Assembly (NCBI GenBank): GCA_024516155.1
Contig: JAJJXM010000024.1
Span: forward strand, 434,001-498,000
Origin: Pyronema omphalodes
Lineage: Eukaryota; Ascomycota; Pezizomycetes; Pezizales; Pyronemataceae
DNA: 64,000 nt
Reading direction: 5' to 3'
Shown here: positions 1 through 11,623 of the stretch, piece by piece
Layout of the letters: every line of letters begins with the position of its first letter
Numbering within the stretch: the stretch's first letter is position 1
Program-made: the position numbers and the translations under genes
Notes under the pieces: generated by a model
Told to the model about the DNA's origin: nothing
Seen by the model: only the letters and a program-made list of their open reading frames with translations
The model's database searches: none

Positions 1-1930
1 AAAAACGCGTTACAGAGATCCTCCTAGGAGAAATGCAGCGGCACGAACCCGCGAAAACTCTAGGGCACGAAGCATAGGCGATTTTAGTTCAACAGAATCA
101 ACATCTGCTGATGAGCCGAAACGGTTATATGCCCGCAGAGGAAGGCGGAGTAACAAAACAATCGGTATGGTAGTGGAACCGGCAACGATGCGACACAACA
201 GGAACAGAAATTCCTCGTACAGTTCAACCTCCGTTAAAACAGAGGATAAAGGAGTGCAGGTTGGTGGTGGTGAGGAGAAATCTAGCATGGTTTCTAGTCC
301 GGAGTTGCCATCACAACCAATTCCCACCGTGATAACTCACCTGCCACACAGTCCACCGCGCAGCGTCAACCATACTACCGATCAATCTTCTCCACGACAG
401 CCTACGACTCCTGTGATCGTTAGTCCCAAGACACTCTCCGTCAGTACGAGCTCTCCCGATGCCAAGGGCGTGCATCAAAATGTCCGGCAAGTACCGCAGT
501 CACCGCGTACAGTGCGCACCCCACCACATCTAAGGACTGTACGTCCAATGAACTCATTTTCAAGCGACAAGAGTCAGCCTCTAAGCCCCAACAAAACCAA
601 AGACGAAAGACTCGCGGATGGTATTGCTAGAAGCCATCAGGTCTTGAAGGACCTGTTTAAGACCCAAAATGAAGCACTTAGTCGGAGACATTCGGAGGAG
701 AAGAAGAAGGCTGCCAGGGAATCCGCGGAAGGGAAGGAAAGCATCGACGGTGTCAAAATCGATGGCAAGGGACAAGTCGCTTTAAATGACAAGGAGGTTG
801 CGCTTAACGATGCACGTTCCTATGTCGTAGCAGAGAAGGCGAATGAATCTGTCCTTTCGGAGGTGATGGCTGGGTCTGCACACGGTGCTTTTGCCCGGGT
901 TCCTCAAGACGCTTTTGGGCCATCGTCTGCGTCTAGTAAAGACGATTCCCCAGCGCAACACGCCAGCGATACATCTTTAGGCCACAAAGACGCGACACAT
1001 TGTCCGCCTCCTGTTGAAATCGACGCATGCCTCGCTCAAAACGCCATTCCAACGCCCAACGCGATTGTGACAGACGGTAATAAAGCCTACAACACTGGCA
1101 ACTCTGGAGGCATTGCCGCATCATGGGGATCTAAGTATGAGAAGCAACATGAGCAAAACGTTGAGACTAAGCAATCTCCGCCGAAAAGCGCGTTCCAGCG
1201 ATCGGTTGTCGAGAAGATTCCCTCGCAATCTCCTGGGCGGAATGTCGGCAATGATGACGCCGGGAATGAAAAGCGTACTGTCAATGATGTGATCGACAAT
1301 GGAACTTGCATCGCGGACCGAGTCGAATGCGATAGCCGTGCACCATTGCAAAGCACGCTGGAAGACATTCCGGAAAACAATGACACCACTGATACTGCTA
1401 TGAAAGACCATAACGAACGCAACCGGCAAGGGGCAGACGTCACAAATGATCAATCTTCAGCCAAACACGTGGTAGCCGATGGCAGCCAAGAAGGCGACCA
1501 GCGACTGATGGATGACAACGCTGCAGTCCGCAAGGATTTCAAGCGGTATGATCCACAAACTGAAGAGTTTCGCCCGCGGCACATTGAGCACAACGCAACA
1601 GTTGGCGACGAAACTGACAATTCTGATGAATTAACTGATCAAGAGGATTACAGCAGCAGAATAGTCGAGCTTAAGCCGCTAGATCTTGGGACATTTGATA
1701 TTCCTGTACCGCCTCGCAATCAGTGGTTACGCGATCCTACGCAGTGCATGTTAGTACCCCTCTCCCCCGCCGCTCCCAACTTTCTATCCCTTAACTAGCA
1801 GCTAACATCTTTCACCAGGCTTCGCTTCGGTAGTGCAATAGGAATCCCCGCTGAACAGAGATATCTCCATAAATACGATGAAAACACAGGAGAGATCATT
1901 GGCAGCACTGCAATTGATGTTCACGGATAA
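1..1930 (+). CDS. Hypothetical disordered protein, C-terminal part (5' end outside window)
   Basis: The reading frame is open from base 2, so the gene begins before the window; the first in-frame ATG at 167 is internal or uncertain. I infer one intron at 1750-1818 (GTTAGT donor, CTAAC branch site at 1802, CAG acceptor). It removes the stop at 1796-1798 and adds an exon 1819-1930 ending in TAA. The protein is Ser/Thr/Pro- and charge-rich, with a short charged helical stretch (LFKTQNEALSRRHSEEKKK) and a more ordered C-terminus (LRFGSAIGIPAEQRYLHKYD). I recognise no catalytic domain or family. The order of the last exon suggests that the conserved part lies at the C-terminus. Existence of the gene is likely; its function is unknown. 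Confidence 0.7.
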
Positions 1931-3315
1931 AGACACATTTTCTTTTTTCTGGGTGTAGTTTTACAGGAGCATATTATGAAGGAGTTTTTACTTTGGGATT
2001 TTTTTTTTGTTTGTTTCAACATATTGTATGGTAAATTTTCTACAGACCGGAATTAAATTCAGTTTAGTTGCCCTTGGAACTATAGTTTGAAGTTTGCTAC
2101 GCTCGGCCTCTCGGGAGGCGATGAAGATCAAGCGTGGAATTGAATGCACAACCCCGGCAAGTCAATGGCGCTTGTTGAGTAGCTTAACACCAGAATCGTT
2201 AAGGAAATTTCTATAAATAAGATCTCTAAATAGCCGGAAGTTTATTTCGACTGCAGGGCTTGGGGAAATTACCGGACTTGGTTGGCTGGCTGCTGCTATG
2301 TAAAGTGGAGCCGACGGGAACGGAGTCAGGACGCGATGTCGGGACTTTATTGTGGTTTTTTTTCGCTATGTATCGGAAAAGTGGGAAACGCAACCAATGG
2401 TAACTGCCGAGACGGATTATTCTGCGTGATTTTGTATCGACACCGTCATCAAAACGCGTCTTGACGCGTCTGAATTAATACGTGCATACATACACACCAT
2501 CCCCGACTCCGACTCCGAACCATCCCAATCCTTTCAACTCCCCGATCCCCCGATTCATGGCTTTAAAAATTTATCACGGTTTTTGACAAAGACTTTCATA
2601 ATCTATCGAGAGGATAAAGTAAAAGAGTGTAAATTAATATTAATTGCTATTCTATCACTGGTTTAGTTTATAATTTTCATAATTTTTATTTTTTTTAATT
2701 TTTTTTTTTAGATTATATGTGCAATTCTTATGCGTTGAAGAAAGAAAAAAAATCAAGTCTAAATAGAAAAACAGAAAATGTTTTACAAAAAGAAAAAAGA
2801 AAACAGAAAATGTTTTACAAAAAGAAAAAAGAAAACAGAAAATGTTTAAGTAAAAGAGTGTAAATTAATATTGATTTCTATTCTATCACTGGTTTAGTTT
2901 GTAATTTTTATATTTTTTATATTTTTTTTTATTTTTTTTTTATTTTTTCATTTTTTTATATATTTTTTTATTTTTTAGATTATATGTGCAGTTCTTATGA
3001 GTTAAAGAAAGAAAAATCAAGTCTAAATAGAAAAACAGAAAACGTTTTACAAAAAGAAAAAAGAAAACAGAAAATGTTTTACAAAAAGAAAAAAGAAAAC
3101 AGAAAATGTTTTACAAAAAGAAAAAAGAAAACAAAAAAAGGTTGTTACATCAGAAGAGATACAAAGAATTATTCATTTTTCTGTTTTCTATCCCCCTACC
3201 CTCATCCGCAATTCCCAATTCGAACGCCTCAAACTCCTAACCCCTTAAACTTCCTGCCCATAAAACACTTCGACCCCAACCCCCCCTACCGCCCATTCAA
3301 TTGCCTCCCAAACGG
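1931..3315. other. Intergenic AT-rich region between convergent genes
   Basis: Between the stop codons of the two flanking convergent genes I see no credible gene. The first 680 bases look like ordinary 3' flank. The rest is AT-rich and contains the tandem duplication listed separately. The 179-codon frame at 2984-3523 comes from the lysine-rich repeat plus antisense of the next gene. Confidence 0.6.
2617..3140. repeat. 231-bp tandem duplication with inner 32-bp A-rich repeat
   Basis: A block beginning AAGTAAAAGAGTGTAAAT at about 2617 recurs 231 bp later at about 2848. Each copy runs through a T-rich stretch, then TTAGATTATATGTGCA, and ends in copies of a 32-base A-rich unit (ACAGAAAATGTTTTACAAAA followed by GAAAAAAG). 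The inner unit occurs about two and a half times in the first copy and three times in the second, so the array has expanded on two scales. Confidence 0.85.
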
Positions 3316-4788
3316 TCAAACCTCGACGGCCCTTCCCTCGCCTCTAAGTCCCTCCCTATCCCTCCTCACCAAACCCCCAATCTTAGGTCTTCTTAACTCC
3401 ATCTTAAGCCTCAACAAACCCATATTCTCCGTCTCTAACTTCCACCAACTTTCCTTTTCTTTCAAATCAACCATGTCTTCATCCGTCTCCCAAACCGTCG
3501 GCATAACCTCGATATCTGCATAAGTTGTCCAACTGGGTCTGTATCTTCGCATCAAGCGGTGCTTTTTGATAACATCCCTTCCTTCATGGAGCGAGCGACA
3601 GCCTACCTCATCGCTGGAACTGGAGCTACGACTGCCATCGGGACTATTGTCGGGGCTGTAACACGGGCTGTCGTCGGGACTAAAAATGTCTCCGTCATCG
3701 AAGTCTATGTCTAAAAACCCTGAGTGGTAAGGGCTGTAGAGTTCATCATCATCATCGTCGTCATCATCCGCTTCGTAGGCGGATACATCTTCCAGCCCAT
3801 CGTAGATGTGGTTTGCCGGGGGATATGCCGGGGTGTCGTAGATACTAATATTCCCTTCATTATCATCGGTAACGAAAGATCCGGTGGTGTTGATGCCGGC
3901 GTAAGATGTCTTGTGTTCAGCAAGAAAATGATTGTGCTGTGCAGCATGGCTGGAGGCCGAAGGAGTGGAGGAATGATTGTTCAACGGATATAAATCGCTA
4001 CTGTGTCTGTTACTATTACAACTCCCCGCATGACAACGAGTGAGTGCAGTGCCATCATCTGCCACCTCCGGATCTTCGAGGGTTTCTTGGGTATCGGCTG
4101 ACGAGTCGCTTTGGGTTCTCAGGAGATCACTGTGTGGACCTTCTGAAAGATGTTGAGGATATAATCCTGGAATAATGCCGTGTGTGTTGGAGTTTAGAGT
4201 GTCCGCCAACCAGTCGTCAACTCTCTTGCTGTCTATGATCCATTTCTGTACTAGGGTTGCATTTGTCGGACGCACTGGTTCGGGCTTCGCTAAATGCTGT
4301 GCGATGGTGGTCAGTTGATGATGACGCATCATGGAACGCTTAGCTCCGCCGTAGCTGTAATTGGTGGCATCGGCGATGTCGTCCTCGAAGAATTCGGTAG
4401 CATCTGTAGATGTTCCAGAATCCACAGATCCACGAGATCCACGAGATCCATAAGATGGGGGAGAGAGTGTCGAGTCGCTCGGTGACGATTGCGGTGAGGT
4501 GAACCGCTGGGAGCTCCGGGATTGTGGTAAAGCCCGGCCGGGGCAAAAGACTGGTGCCCAAGGAGCGGGGACGGTGCTTGCCAAATGTTTAACTGGTGAA
4601 ATGTCGCTCTGGCTACGAACCAAATCCTTCGCGGAGGTGAATCCAAAACAAGATGGCTTGGGAGTGGAGGAAGAATCCGTGGAGATGGATCCCAGGAGAG
4701 ACGACTTGGTAGTGGTGGAGGAACCCGTGGATGATTCAGGAGACGCAGGGGATGCGCTGGAACGCTTCTGAAGCGGAAAGTTAAGCAT
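3316..4788 (-). CDS. Hypothetical Ser-rich acidic protein, 490 aa
   Basis: This is a single long frame starting with MLNFPLQKRSSASPASPESS and ending in TGA/TAA at 3316, with no intron needed. Residues 1-140 are Ser/Thr/Pro-rich with a GSRGSRGS microrepeat. A more ordered stretch lies around residues 165-200 (NATLVQKWIIDSKRVDDWL). An acidic tract of eight Asp lies near residue 340, followed by SPDDSPCYSPDNSPDGS-type repeats. The C-terminus is basic (RRPKIGGLVRRDREG). There is no signal peptide or membrane segment. The mix of an acidic tract and Ser-Pro motifs would fit a nuclear or phospho-regulated protein, but that is only inference; no family is recognised. It is convergent with the gene at 1-1930. 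Confidence 0.65.
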   Translation of the reverse strand: MLNFPLQKRSSASPASPESSTGSSTTTKSSLLGSISTDSSSTPKPSCFGFTSAKDLVRSQSDISPVKHLASTVPAPWAPVFCPGRALPQSRSSQRFTSPQSSPSDSTLSPPSYGSRGSRGSVDSGTSTDATEFFEDDIADATNYSYGGAKRSMMRHHQLTTIAQHLAKPEPVRPTNATLVQKWIIDSKRVDDWLADTLNSNTHGIIPGLYPQHLSEGPHSDLLRTQSDSSADTQETLEDPEVADDGTALTRCHAGSCNSNRHSSDLYPLNNHSSTPSASSHAAQHNHFLAEHKTSYAGINTTGSFVTDDNEGNISIYDTPAYPPANHIYDGLEDVSAYEADDDDDDDDELYSPYHSGFLDIDFDDGDIFSPDDSPCYSPDNSPDGSRSSSSSDEVGCRSLHEGRDVIKKHRLMRRYRPSWTTYADIEVMPTVWETDEDMVDLKEKESWWKLETENMGLLRLKMELRRPKIGGLVRRDREGLRGEGRAVEV

Positions 4789-5829
4789 GGCGATTCTTGG
4801 CGCGTTGGAGCTGATATATTAACAGATAAATTGGCAGTAGACTTTGATTTGAGATGACGAAACCCTCATGGAGGTCGAAAATGATAGGAGGAGGAGGATG
4901 ATAGGCTCAGCACGAATGTGCAGCCCAAAGCTGTTATATAACGGACGCGATGGCTCATGGCCAACTTCCTGTCGGTTTGACGGATAGCGAGGGGCTAATG
5001 AAGCGAGAATAAACGGCAATACGTGGGACGGATCCAAAGGGCTTCCGGTCGGCCTAACGTGGGCAACGTGGTAGCGGAAGATCATGTAACGGGTCATGCA
5101 TGTTTGAAATGAGGGGAAAACGTTTGCTGGATAATATTATAATTTCATAAACGGACCGGTTAATTTATTTGATTCTATACAGGTGGAATATTCTACGTGC
5201 ACCTACGACGGGTTGACGGGTTGTTGCGGAATTTAGTTGAGTGATATGAGCTTCTCTATGCTGACAAAGGCCCGTAATACATCTTGACATTTACCAATCC
5301 AAGAACTGTAACTTTAAACAGGGAATATTGCAATTCTAAACTTGGATACCTTACTTCTGTAATCTGTGAAAGACATTCCGTGACCATCCCCATCCTTGAT
5401 GTTTTATTCCATACGGTCCCAAAAACCTATCTTCGTACCTTATATATTCCGTTAGCCTCCTACAATCAATGGCGACAGTACCACCCTAGCCACACCAGCC
5501 ACAAAAGCCCCGGAATTCCGCAGCGCGTGATTGTTGTCACGTGTGTTGAGGCGAATGTAGGCTATCATACATGAGGCCAAATGTAAACAATCTGCCCGTC
5601 TCGCGGGATGACATACCATTGAGCTAATCAGGAAGTCTCTGTATGATTCGCCAATGTCGAATGTATGTGTAACCAAAAATCTACCTGGTACTTGCGATGA
5701 TTGAATGTTTATATACGTTATAATAGTTCGGACTGTAAAAGCTGGTCAATGTTGGCATGATGATGTTTGCGTGTCATACTGTTTCTTTCAAAATTGGTTA
5801 TATTACACTTACTTGCGTGGAAAGCATAA
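4789..5829. other. Intergenic region upstream of the 490-aa gene
   Basis: This region should contain the promoter of the minus-strand gene ending at 3316; a TATATTAA-like stretch lies about 30 bases upstream of its ATG (4813-4822). The remaining frames are short and uncharacteristic. I see no further gene. Confidence 0.5.
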
Positions 5830-5903
5830 TCCCCCGTGGCGCAATTGGCTAGCGCGTCTGACTGTTAATCAGGAGGTTGGTGGTTCAAGCCCACCCGGAG
5901 GAG
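5830..5903 (+). tRNA. tRNA-Asn (anticodon GUU)
   Basis: The 74 bases fold as a complete cloverleaf. The acceptor stem is TCCCCCG/CGGAGGA with one C-A mismatch at the fourth pair. The D-stem is GCGC/GCGC, the anticodon stem TCTGA/TCAGG around loop CTGTTAA (anticodon GTT), the variable loop is 5 nt, and the T-stem is GGTGG/CCACC around TTCAAGC. The discriminator is G. There is no intron. It carries asparagine to AAC/AAU codons in cytosolic translation. The mismatched acceptor pair is slightly unusual, but the internal A and B boxes look functional. Confidence 0.93.
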
Positions 5904-5905
5904 TA

Positions 5906-5911
5906 TTTTTT
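5906..5911 (+). terminator. RNA polymerase III T-run terminator
   Basis: Six T residues begin three bases after the tRNA discriminator base, the usual distance for a Pol III terminator. Confidence 0.75.
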
Positions 5912-6432
5912 ATCATTTTTGATGGTCACCCACCACTGAACGTTTATATTTTGCTACTCCACGGTATGCACACCACGTGCTCCAGCTTTCGTAGATGCCT
6001 GCCTAAAACTTTCTTACACCCCGACATCACAGCTCTCACTTTGTTATTCTACGAACTATAATTCCTTCTTATGTTGCTGATGACCCAGGAAATAGAAAAG
6101 ACATTTATACTGGTGCATCAAACCCGTATTTTTATACTGCTGGAAGTATCACGGTGTTCAATAATGACTTTGGGCATCGAATAGGCGCTGAAAGTAAATA
6201 ACGACTGATAATAAAGGCTTGATTACTACACACCCGTTTTAATAATAAGATCTTAGGGATGCTAGATACTGCAACCGTGCATTAACCTTATACCTGAAAC
6301 GATTTCATCATTATTCCCCATGACCAGAAATTTCTAATAGGTACTACTATCAAAGCTCTATCACCGGCAGAAGAAAATTTGGGTTGCCAGTTTAATCAGT
6401 GTATTCAGTACTCATTTGTTTTTTCGTTTTTT

Positions 6433-6476
<44 letters not shown>

Positions 6477-6982
6477 GATAGGCCAACTTTGAGAGAAACG
6501 CAAAAAAAAAAAAAAAAACGACTGGTCAGTAGAGAAGTAAATTTTAATGGTGTTTCTTAAAAGTGCTCATTGTGGGCGTGAATATGCACAGAAATGATGG
6601 GGATACTGTGGTTAGAGCATTAGTTGTAGAGGGTTGAATGGAGGTTATTTGTTTCAACTAACAGTGGAAGATACTTTGTTCTGGCGTGGCAGGAAATCAT
6701 ATCCTGGTGTTGTGACGATCTTTGAGAAAGTGCGGGAATGTGATCGGCCACTTTATGATACAAAGACTTTGTATGATTGATATTCAAAATCCGACAGTAC
6801 GATTCCCTTGAGCTCATACAACGGAATTCCAAAGACTACTTATCGTTTTACGAGGGCCAACAGTCGGCTTTGAAGCATAATTCTTGGGAGTATGCATTAT
6901 ACAGCTCCTGCTGCCCATTTACTTGAAAGTATGTTCTTGAGGTTTCCATTAGCTTATTACTATTAGGGAATCCTACGGTACG

Positions 6983-7047
6983 TGGACAAAAGAGACCGTC
7001 ACTTTTCTGTGCTAAGCGCAGCGCGGGGTGACGGTCACTTTTGTCCA
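6983..7047. repeat. 20-bp inverted repeat (hairpin) with 25-nt loop
   Basis: The left arm TGGACAAAAGAGACCGTCAC (6983-7002) matches the reverse complement of 7028-7047 at 19 of 20 positions. The 25-nt loop is GC-rich. The inner part of the arm (GTGACGGTCAC) is itself palindromic. It could be a small foldback element or a structured RNA; nothing else supports either. Confidence 0.7.
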
Positions 7048-8283
7048 GCACCTCGTACAACCTAATGTTTCGGTTCCATGATCAACAACATTTTCGCAAA
7101 AGAGATGAAGAAACTGAAGAATTATCTACCAATTCCGAGCGGCGGATGCTTATGTTCAACTTGCATTGAGGGTGAGACACGAGAACACGTAATCTGGACC
7201 GAGTAATGCGTGATATTGGGTTTTGAGCGGCGCAGACAGCTCAAGTAGGAAATTCGCAATAACTGCAGTGAGACAGGGCTTTCGAAAAACTATGCCATTG
7301 AGAATGGTAAACGAATATGAAAACAAAATGTAGAACGTCTCGCGTTATCCTATCTGTCGTATCAATCATACACTGTAATATGAAACCTGTAAAGCCAAAC
7401 AATGAAGCTTCTGACCATCCTGCTAATGTCCACCCCCACTAAGACTTCCAACGTCAAACAAAAATCTCCATTTTCCACCAGGCGTTTTTCCATCGCTTTT
7501 AACAAACCACGCGTCTCAGTTTTCAACAAGACTACCTACTTGACCAGTGAATGAAGTTGCCGGCTAATGCAAGGGTTCATAGTCTCCGCCGAAGCTGTAT
7601 AGCAAATGTCCGTCATCTTTTCCTGAGTATCCTCATAGATATGGCGTCAGCCCTCCCTATTACTCACGGTTCCACGAGCTATCTCCATATCGGCAGCCAA
7701 CACGCGGTAAAACATTCCTCTTGTGGTGGGCGTCCCCGAATACCGTGAATACATGGGTTGAAATAAAAAAAAGCGTTTGCCAGTTGAAAAGGGGAGTTTG
7801 TTGAGGCTGGCGTTGGAATACTTCAAAACGCAAAACGGAATAAAACTATCTGATGAGTAACGTTGATCAGCAGAATGGAAATGGAATAGTTGTTATCAGG
7901 ACTACTGATGTTTGAAGCACGGTACCTTCAACATAAAAACATTCATCGTCATATCAACGAGGATTTGCTAGAGTCCCCAATTGGAATTGAGGAAGCATTA
8001 TTCAGTGACGTTAGAAGCATGCAATCACCAGCATAGCGAGCACACCTCGAAATTTCCAAAGTGGAAAATCATCTCATTATGATTATCTACAAAGGAAAAC
8101 TGTTTCACCCCCCGAACGCCTGAACGCCGGGTACACCACCAACCAAAAGAAAGTTGACAAAAACAACAAACAAAAATTCCAAACAAAACTAACCAAAATC
8201 AAACAAACGAAAAATCAAAACAAAACTGACCAGAATCAACCAACAACAACATGAATCCCCGAATCCTCAACACAACAATATCT

Positions 8284-9361
8284 TCAGTTGAAGATCTCGA
8301 GTCTCAACTGAGCGGTGCTGGGGGCAGTCACGATGCAAGCAGCGGCACCTCCGACACCAACCATGCCGTTAGCTCCAGCGACGACCTGGTTGACAGGGTT
8401 GGCGGGGTTGATCTCGCAGGGAGTGTCGTGGCATCCGACACCCTCGCAAACGATACGGGCACCGAAGGGAGGAACTTCATCGCGGAAGTAGGTGGCGGGC
8501 TCCAGCCAGATGGGGTTCCAGCCGAGGTTGGCAAAGACCTCTCCATCATCGCGAAGGCTGAGACCGAGAGTGTAAGGAGCCCACTATGGGGAGGATGTTA
8601 GTGATGTTCTTTTTTTGAGTGATGGAACGAAAGGGAAAGAAGGGAGAAAGGGAATACTCACGTTTCCTCCACGGAAAGTGTTGTTTCCCCACACACAAGC
8701 ATCGTTTACATCAACCCCGGGGGGGTTAATGTACATGCTGGCGGTGGTGCCAGCCCAGTAGCTGGAGTCAGGGACAGCGAGACCGAGAACCTGGTTGGGC
8801 TCAACACGGTTGGGGATACGCATTCCCTCGTCACCGGGAAGAACCGTTTGACAGATCATAACGTGCTCGTCGAGCTGGTTATGGGTGGGGAGCTTGGCGG
8901 GGGCCTCGACGCAGAGGGGGCGATCGGGGAATGGTACATGGGCGACACCGTCTTCTCCGCAGTAAAGCCCTCCCTGCTCCTTGTCCGGATGGACGTAGGC
9001 AACTGCAGTGGGGTTCCACTGGTTCATGACCTTACCGGGGGGACAGGCGTATGGGCACCAGGTGCCGCTGTTTGGGTTGCAGTATGTAAGCATGGGTTGT
9101 CACTCGGAGTGTCACGGGAAGGGCTGCAAGGACTTACGCTGAACACGGACGGTCGTAGGAGTAAGCCCAGCCTTTGTTGTCAAAGTGAGGCGTCACGGGG
9201 ACGATGTCCGGGTGGTCCGGGAGGGCACATCGTGTTGCGGAATGTTCCATCCGCTTTTCGATGTCGGTTCCGACAGTGCCGTTCACGGCGACAGCCACAA
9301 CACACTGCAGTAGAACTGCGCCGGTTGTAAAGACAATCGCGATCACTTTGAATGAATACAT
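8284..9361 (-). CDS. SUN-family secreted cell-wall protein (GH132-like), copy A, intact
   Basis: Three exons: 9361-9138, 9067-8662 and 8583-8284 (224, 406 and 300 nt; 309 aa). Introns of 70 and 78 bp have GTAAGT/CAG and GTGAGT/TAG sites. The frame is preserved through all exons. The protein begins with a signal peptide (MYSFKVIAIVFTTGAVLLQC). The body has the SUN-domain hallmarks WCPYACPPG, AVPDSSYWAGT, NPPGVDV, GNWAPYTLG and a C-terminal cysteine group. Known family members (yeast Sim1, Uth1, Nca3, Sun4) are secreted or wall-bound proteins acting in septation and beta-glucan remodelling; the older label is beta-glucosidase. It is shorter than the usual 350-450 aa because the Ser/Thr-rich N-terminal region is missing. 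It lies on the same strand as the thioredoxin remnant of this unit. Confidence 0.88.
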
Positions 9362-10748
9362 TTCTCAAAATCTGCTTCTATGTAAGTCAAGGAAATTGTA
9401 AGAGACGGAAGGATCCTCACTGAATGCGGGGTGATGTTTCTCAAAAGGGGAGGGAATATTGGGGTATTTATCTTTGCGGATAAATACGACGACATTCGAA
9501 ATCCTACGTCATTCCTTAAGTAAGTTACCGCCCCCACAATGAGAAAGGTAGAAATTGTCCGAGACTTTACGTCACTCGGCGACGCGGTAAACGATGACTG
9601 ATTCGTGGTTACCATTATTTCAGAGAAACTCCGTTCCTCTCCGTATGAATAGAACGTCATCCGTGGTTTCTTTTGGTATGACGAAATTTGGATGGCTATA
9701 TCGTTGATGGCATTCAACGAATTCGGTTCGCGGACCGTTCGCTTCATGTACGACATAGCCGCGCCCCTACCTAGAACCGAGTTTTCCTTATCCAGCCTTT
9801 GACCGACGTTGGACAGATTGCCTTGACGTTCTCATTAGGTTTTCCGTAGTACTTCTAGAATTCGATAATTGAACACCGAGTGCTCCCACGTGATCCCCCA
9901 TGTTGCTGTTCACGAGGAAATAACACTTCTATCACAGTCAACCACCACCAGCCTCAGACAATTTATACAATGAGGAACAGATTATTCTGTGAATTGGACT
10001 ATATTATGCGTATATTCTAATAAAAAAATAAAAAAACACAAATTAAAAATGCCTTCTGGATTCTATAGATACGCAGTTACAATCCTCTCCAACGGTAGCC
10101 CCGTATCCAGCGCTGGTGATGTATAGCAACTTCCACAATTAGTTAGCAATGTTTCTTTTCTTCGCCTCTGGTCTTGGGAAGTTAGACTGAAACTAGTTTC
10201 CGGTGCTCCCCAATGCCTTTGTCTTAGCCCTTATGACGTTTTACCACGTCTTCCGATGATACCGGGGACAACCTCAGGAGACGTCACCGGTTTACTAGTT
10301 CATTTACAGTCGTAGAATAATAGAATATCGTAATCCATATTGATTGTATTGGTGGTACACCGGAGCCACCACAAGGGTAGATAGAGCTGCTGCGGAGGGA
10401 GATACGTCAAAGAGATTGTGGAAATAGTGACCAGATTTGCAAGATTGCATCGGAATTGTAAGCGGGAGAGTTTCAGGAGGGTTGACTAGAAGCATCCATT
10501 TGCATATTTTACGACTCAACAGGTTCCATGGGCAGGGAGTGGGGCGTGCTTGCACGTCTTGGGCCACCGTCGAGCTGGTCAATGAGTAGTGTACATAAAT
10601 TAATTGGGAATGCGATTATCGCGGATAGCCTCATTGTCGAGTTTCGGAATTGAAGGTTTCATCCGGCCTCTAGGCATGGGGAGGGGGGGGGGGGGGAGGG
10701 GGAGGTTGCGGGTATGACTACAATTCCCATCTCTTCGATGGCTAGTTG

Positions 10749-11006
10749 TTAATGGCCGCGGTTCGCGTAGTGTTTCGGTTTTCTGCAATTTTCTTTCACC
10801 TTCCCAACCTTAAGGTTATGACGTTTGCTACAGTCTGAATACATTATCTCGATGCTCCAGCTGTTACCTTGGAGTCTCGCTGGGATCCGCCCCAGAGCAC
10901 ACTTTATCTCTTCGGCCTGTTGCCGCTTCTCTTCTTCCTGCTCGTTTTCATTCTCGTTGTTACGGTTTGGAGCCCTGTTTACTCTTTTCCCATTCGTCAC
11001 TCTCAA
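10749..11006 (-). CDS. Repeat-borne basic ORF, unit A (doubtful gene)
   Basis: An 85-codon frame (MRVTNGKRVNRAPNRNNENE at its start) with an E/Q/R-rich N-terminal half and a conserved GRIPARLQGNSW core. Closely similar frames occur at the same place in the other three units, so the conservation may reflect only recent duplication. The upstream purine-rich tract (GAGGAGAG repeats) varies in length between copies and sets different ATG positions. A GTAACA following the PARLQ codons could be a splice donor. Function unknown; it may be non-coding. Confidence 0.3.
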   Translation of the reverse strand: MRVTNGKRVNRAPNRNNENENEQEEEKRQQAEEIKCALGRIPARLQGNSWSIEIMYSDCSKRHNLKVGKVKENCRKPKHYANRGH

Positions 11007-11623
11007 CTCGCCTCTCTCAACTCTCCTCTCCGCTGCTCTCCTCTACTCTGCTCACCGTTCCTCTTCACTCATTTTCGCTGCTCTTCTCTCGTCTCTGCTC
11101 CTCTACTCTCGTATGTGCTCCTCTTTCGGTTCGCGTAGTGACTGCATGCATTAAGGAATTACCCGTTCGTTAACCCATGGGTACCATGTTCCGACTGCAA
11201 TGCATACACCGGAACGGGAAATACTTTTAATTCGAAGCACGACATGCACAACTTCCTAGATCTATATTACTAATGAACTTGATAATAGTAGTTCTTCAAG
11301 AGTCACATGACGAAAACGTCCACATCTTAGGAGAGGAGGCGGAGGGGGGCAGCCGTTGGTGGAGATGTGAAATGGAGATAGTATCGATTTAACCTACGAG
11401 AAGAGGATTACTGCTGACATGTAACCCAAAAGGCTGTAGGATTTGCAATGTCCAGGTTCAGTACGATATTCACGAGTGAACACTGAAAATGATGATGACA
11501 TGTCACATTTCAGCAAAAATTCAGAGACGTTGACAGAACTAATAATATTCATCTATCCCTTAACCTCCAAACGTTTTACATGTGTGCGACGCCAGCCTCA
11601 GAAACACGGACCAGCAAACTACA

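Larger units (their letters stand above)
5904..7719. other. Gene-poor region with homopolymers and a hairpin
   Basis: No convincing gene is seen. A run of 40 T (6434-6473) is followed 28 bases later by a run of 17 A (6502-6518), which could pair. A near-perfect 20-bp inverted repeat (6983-7002 / 7028-7047) is listed separately. Two short minus-strand frames (6620-6832, 6848-7060) could be remnants of one decayed gene, but I recognise nothing in them. Confidence 0.5.

Noticed and set aside
2984..3523. 179-codon plus-strand frame
   Set aside because: The first part is A-rich tandem repeat and the second is antisense of the 490-aa gene.
5705..6061. 118-codon plus-strand frame
   Set aside because: Its middle is the translation of the tRNA-Asn gene (NWLARLTVNQEVGGSSPPG), a well-known false frame.
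6620..7060. Two short minus-strand frames, considered as a decayed secreted protein
   Set aside because: No recognisable motif, and the second overlaps the hairpin.
8251..8601. 116-codon plus-strand frame, also present at 17377-17715
   Set aside because: Exact antisense of SUN exon 3; its persistence in two copies follows from the duplication.
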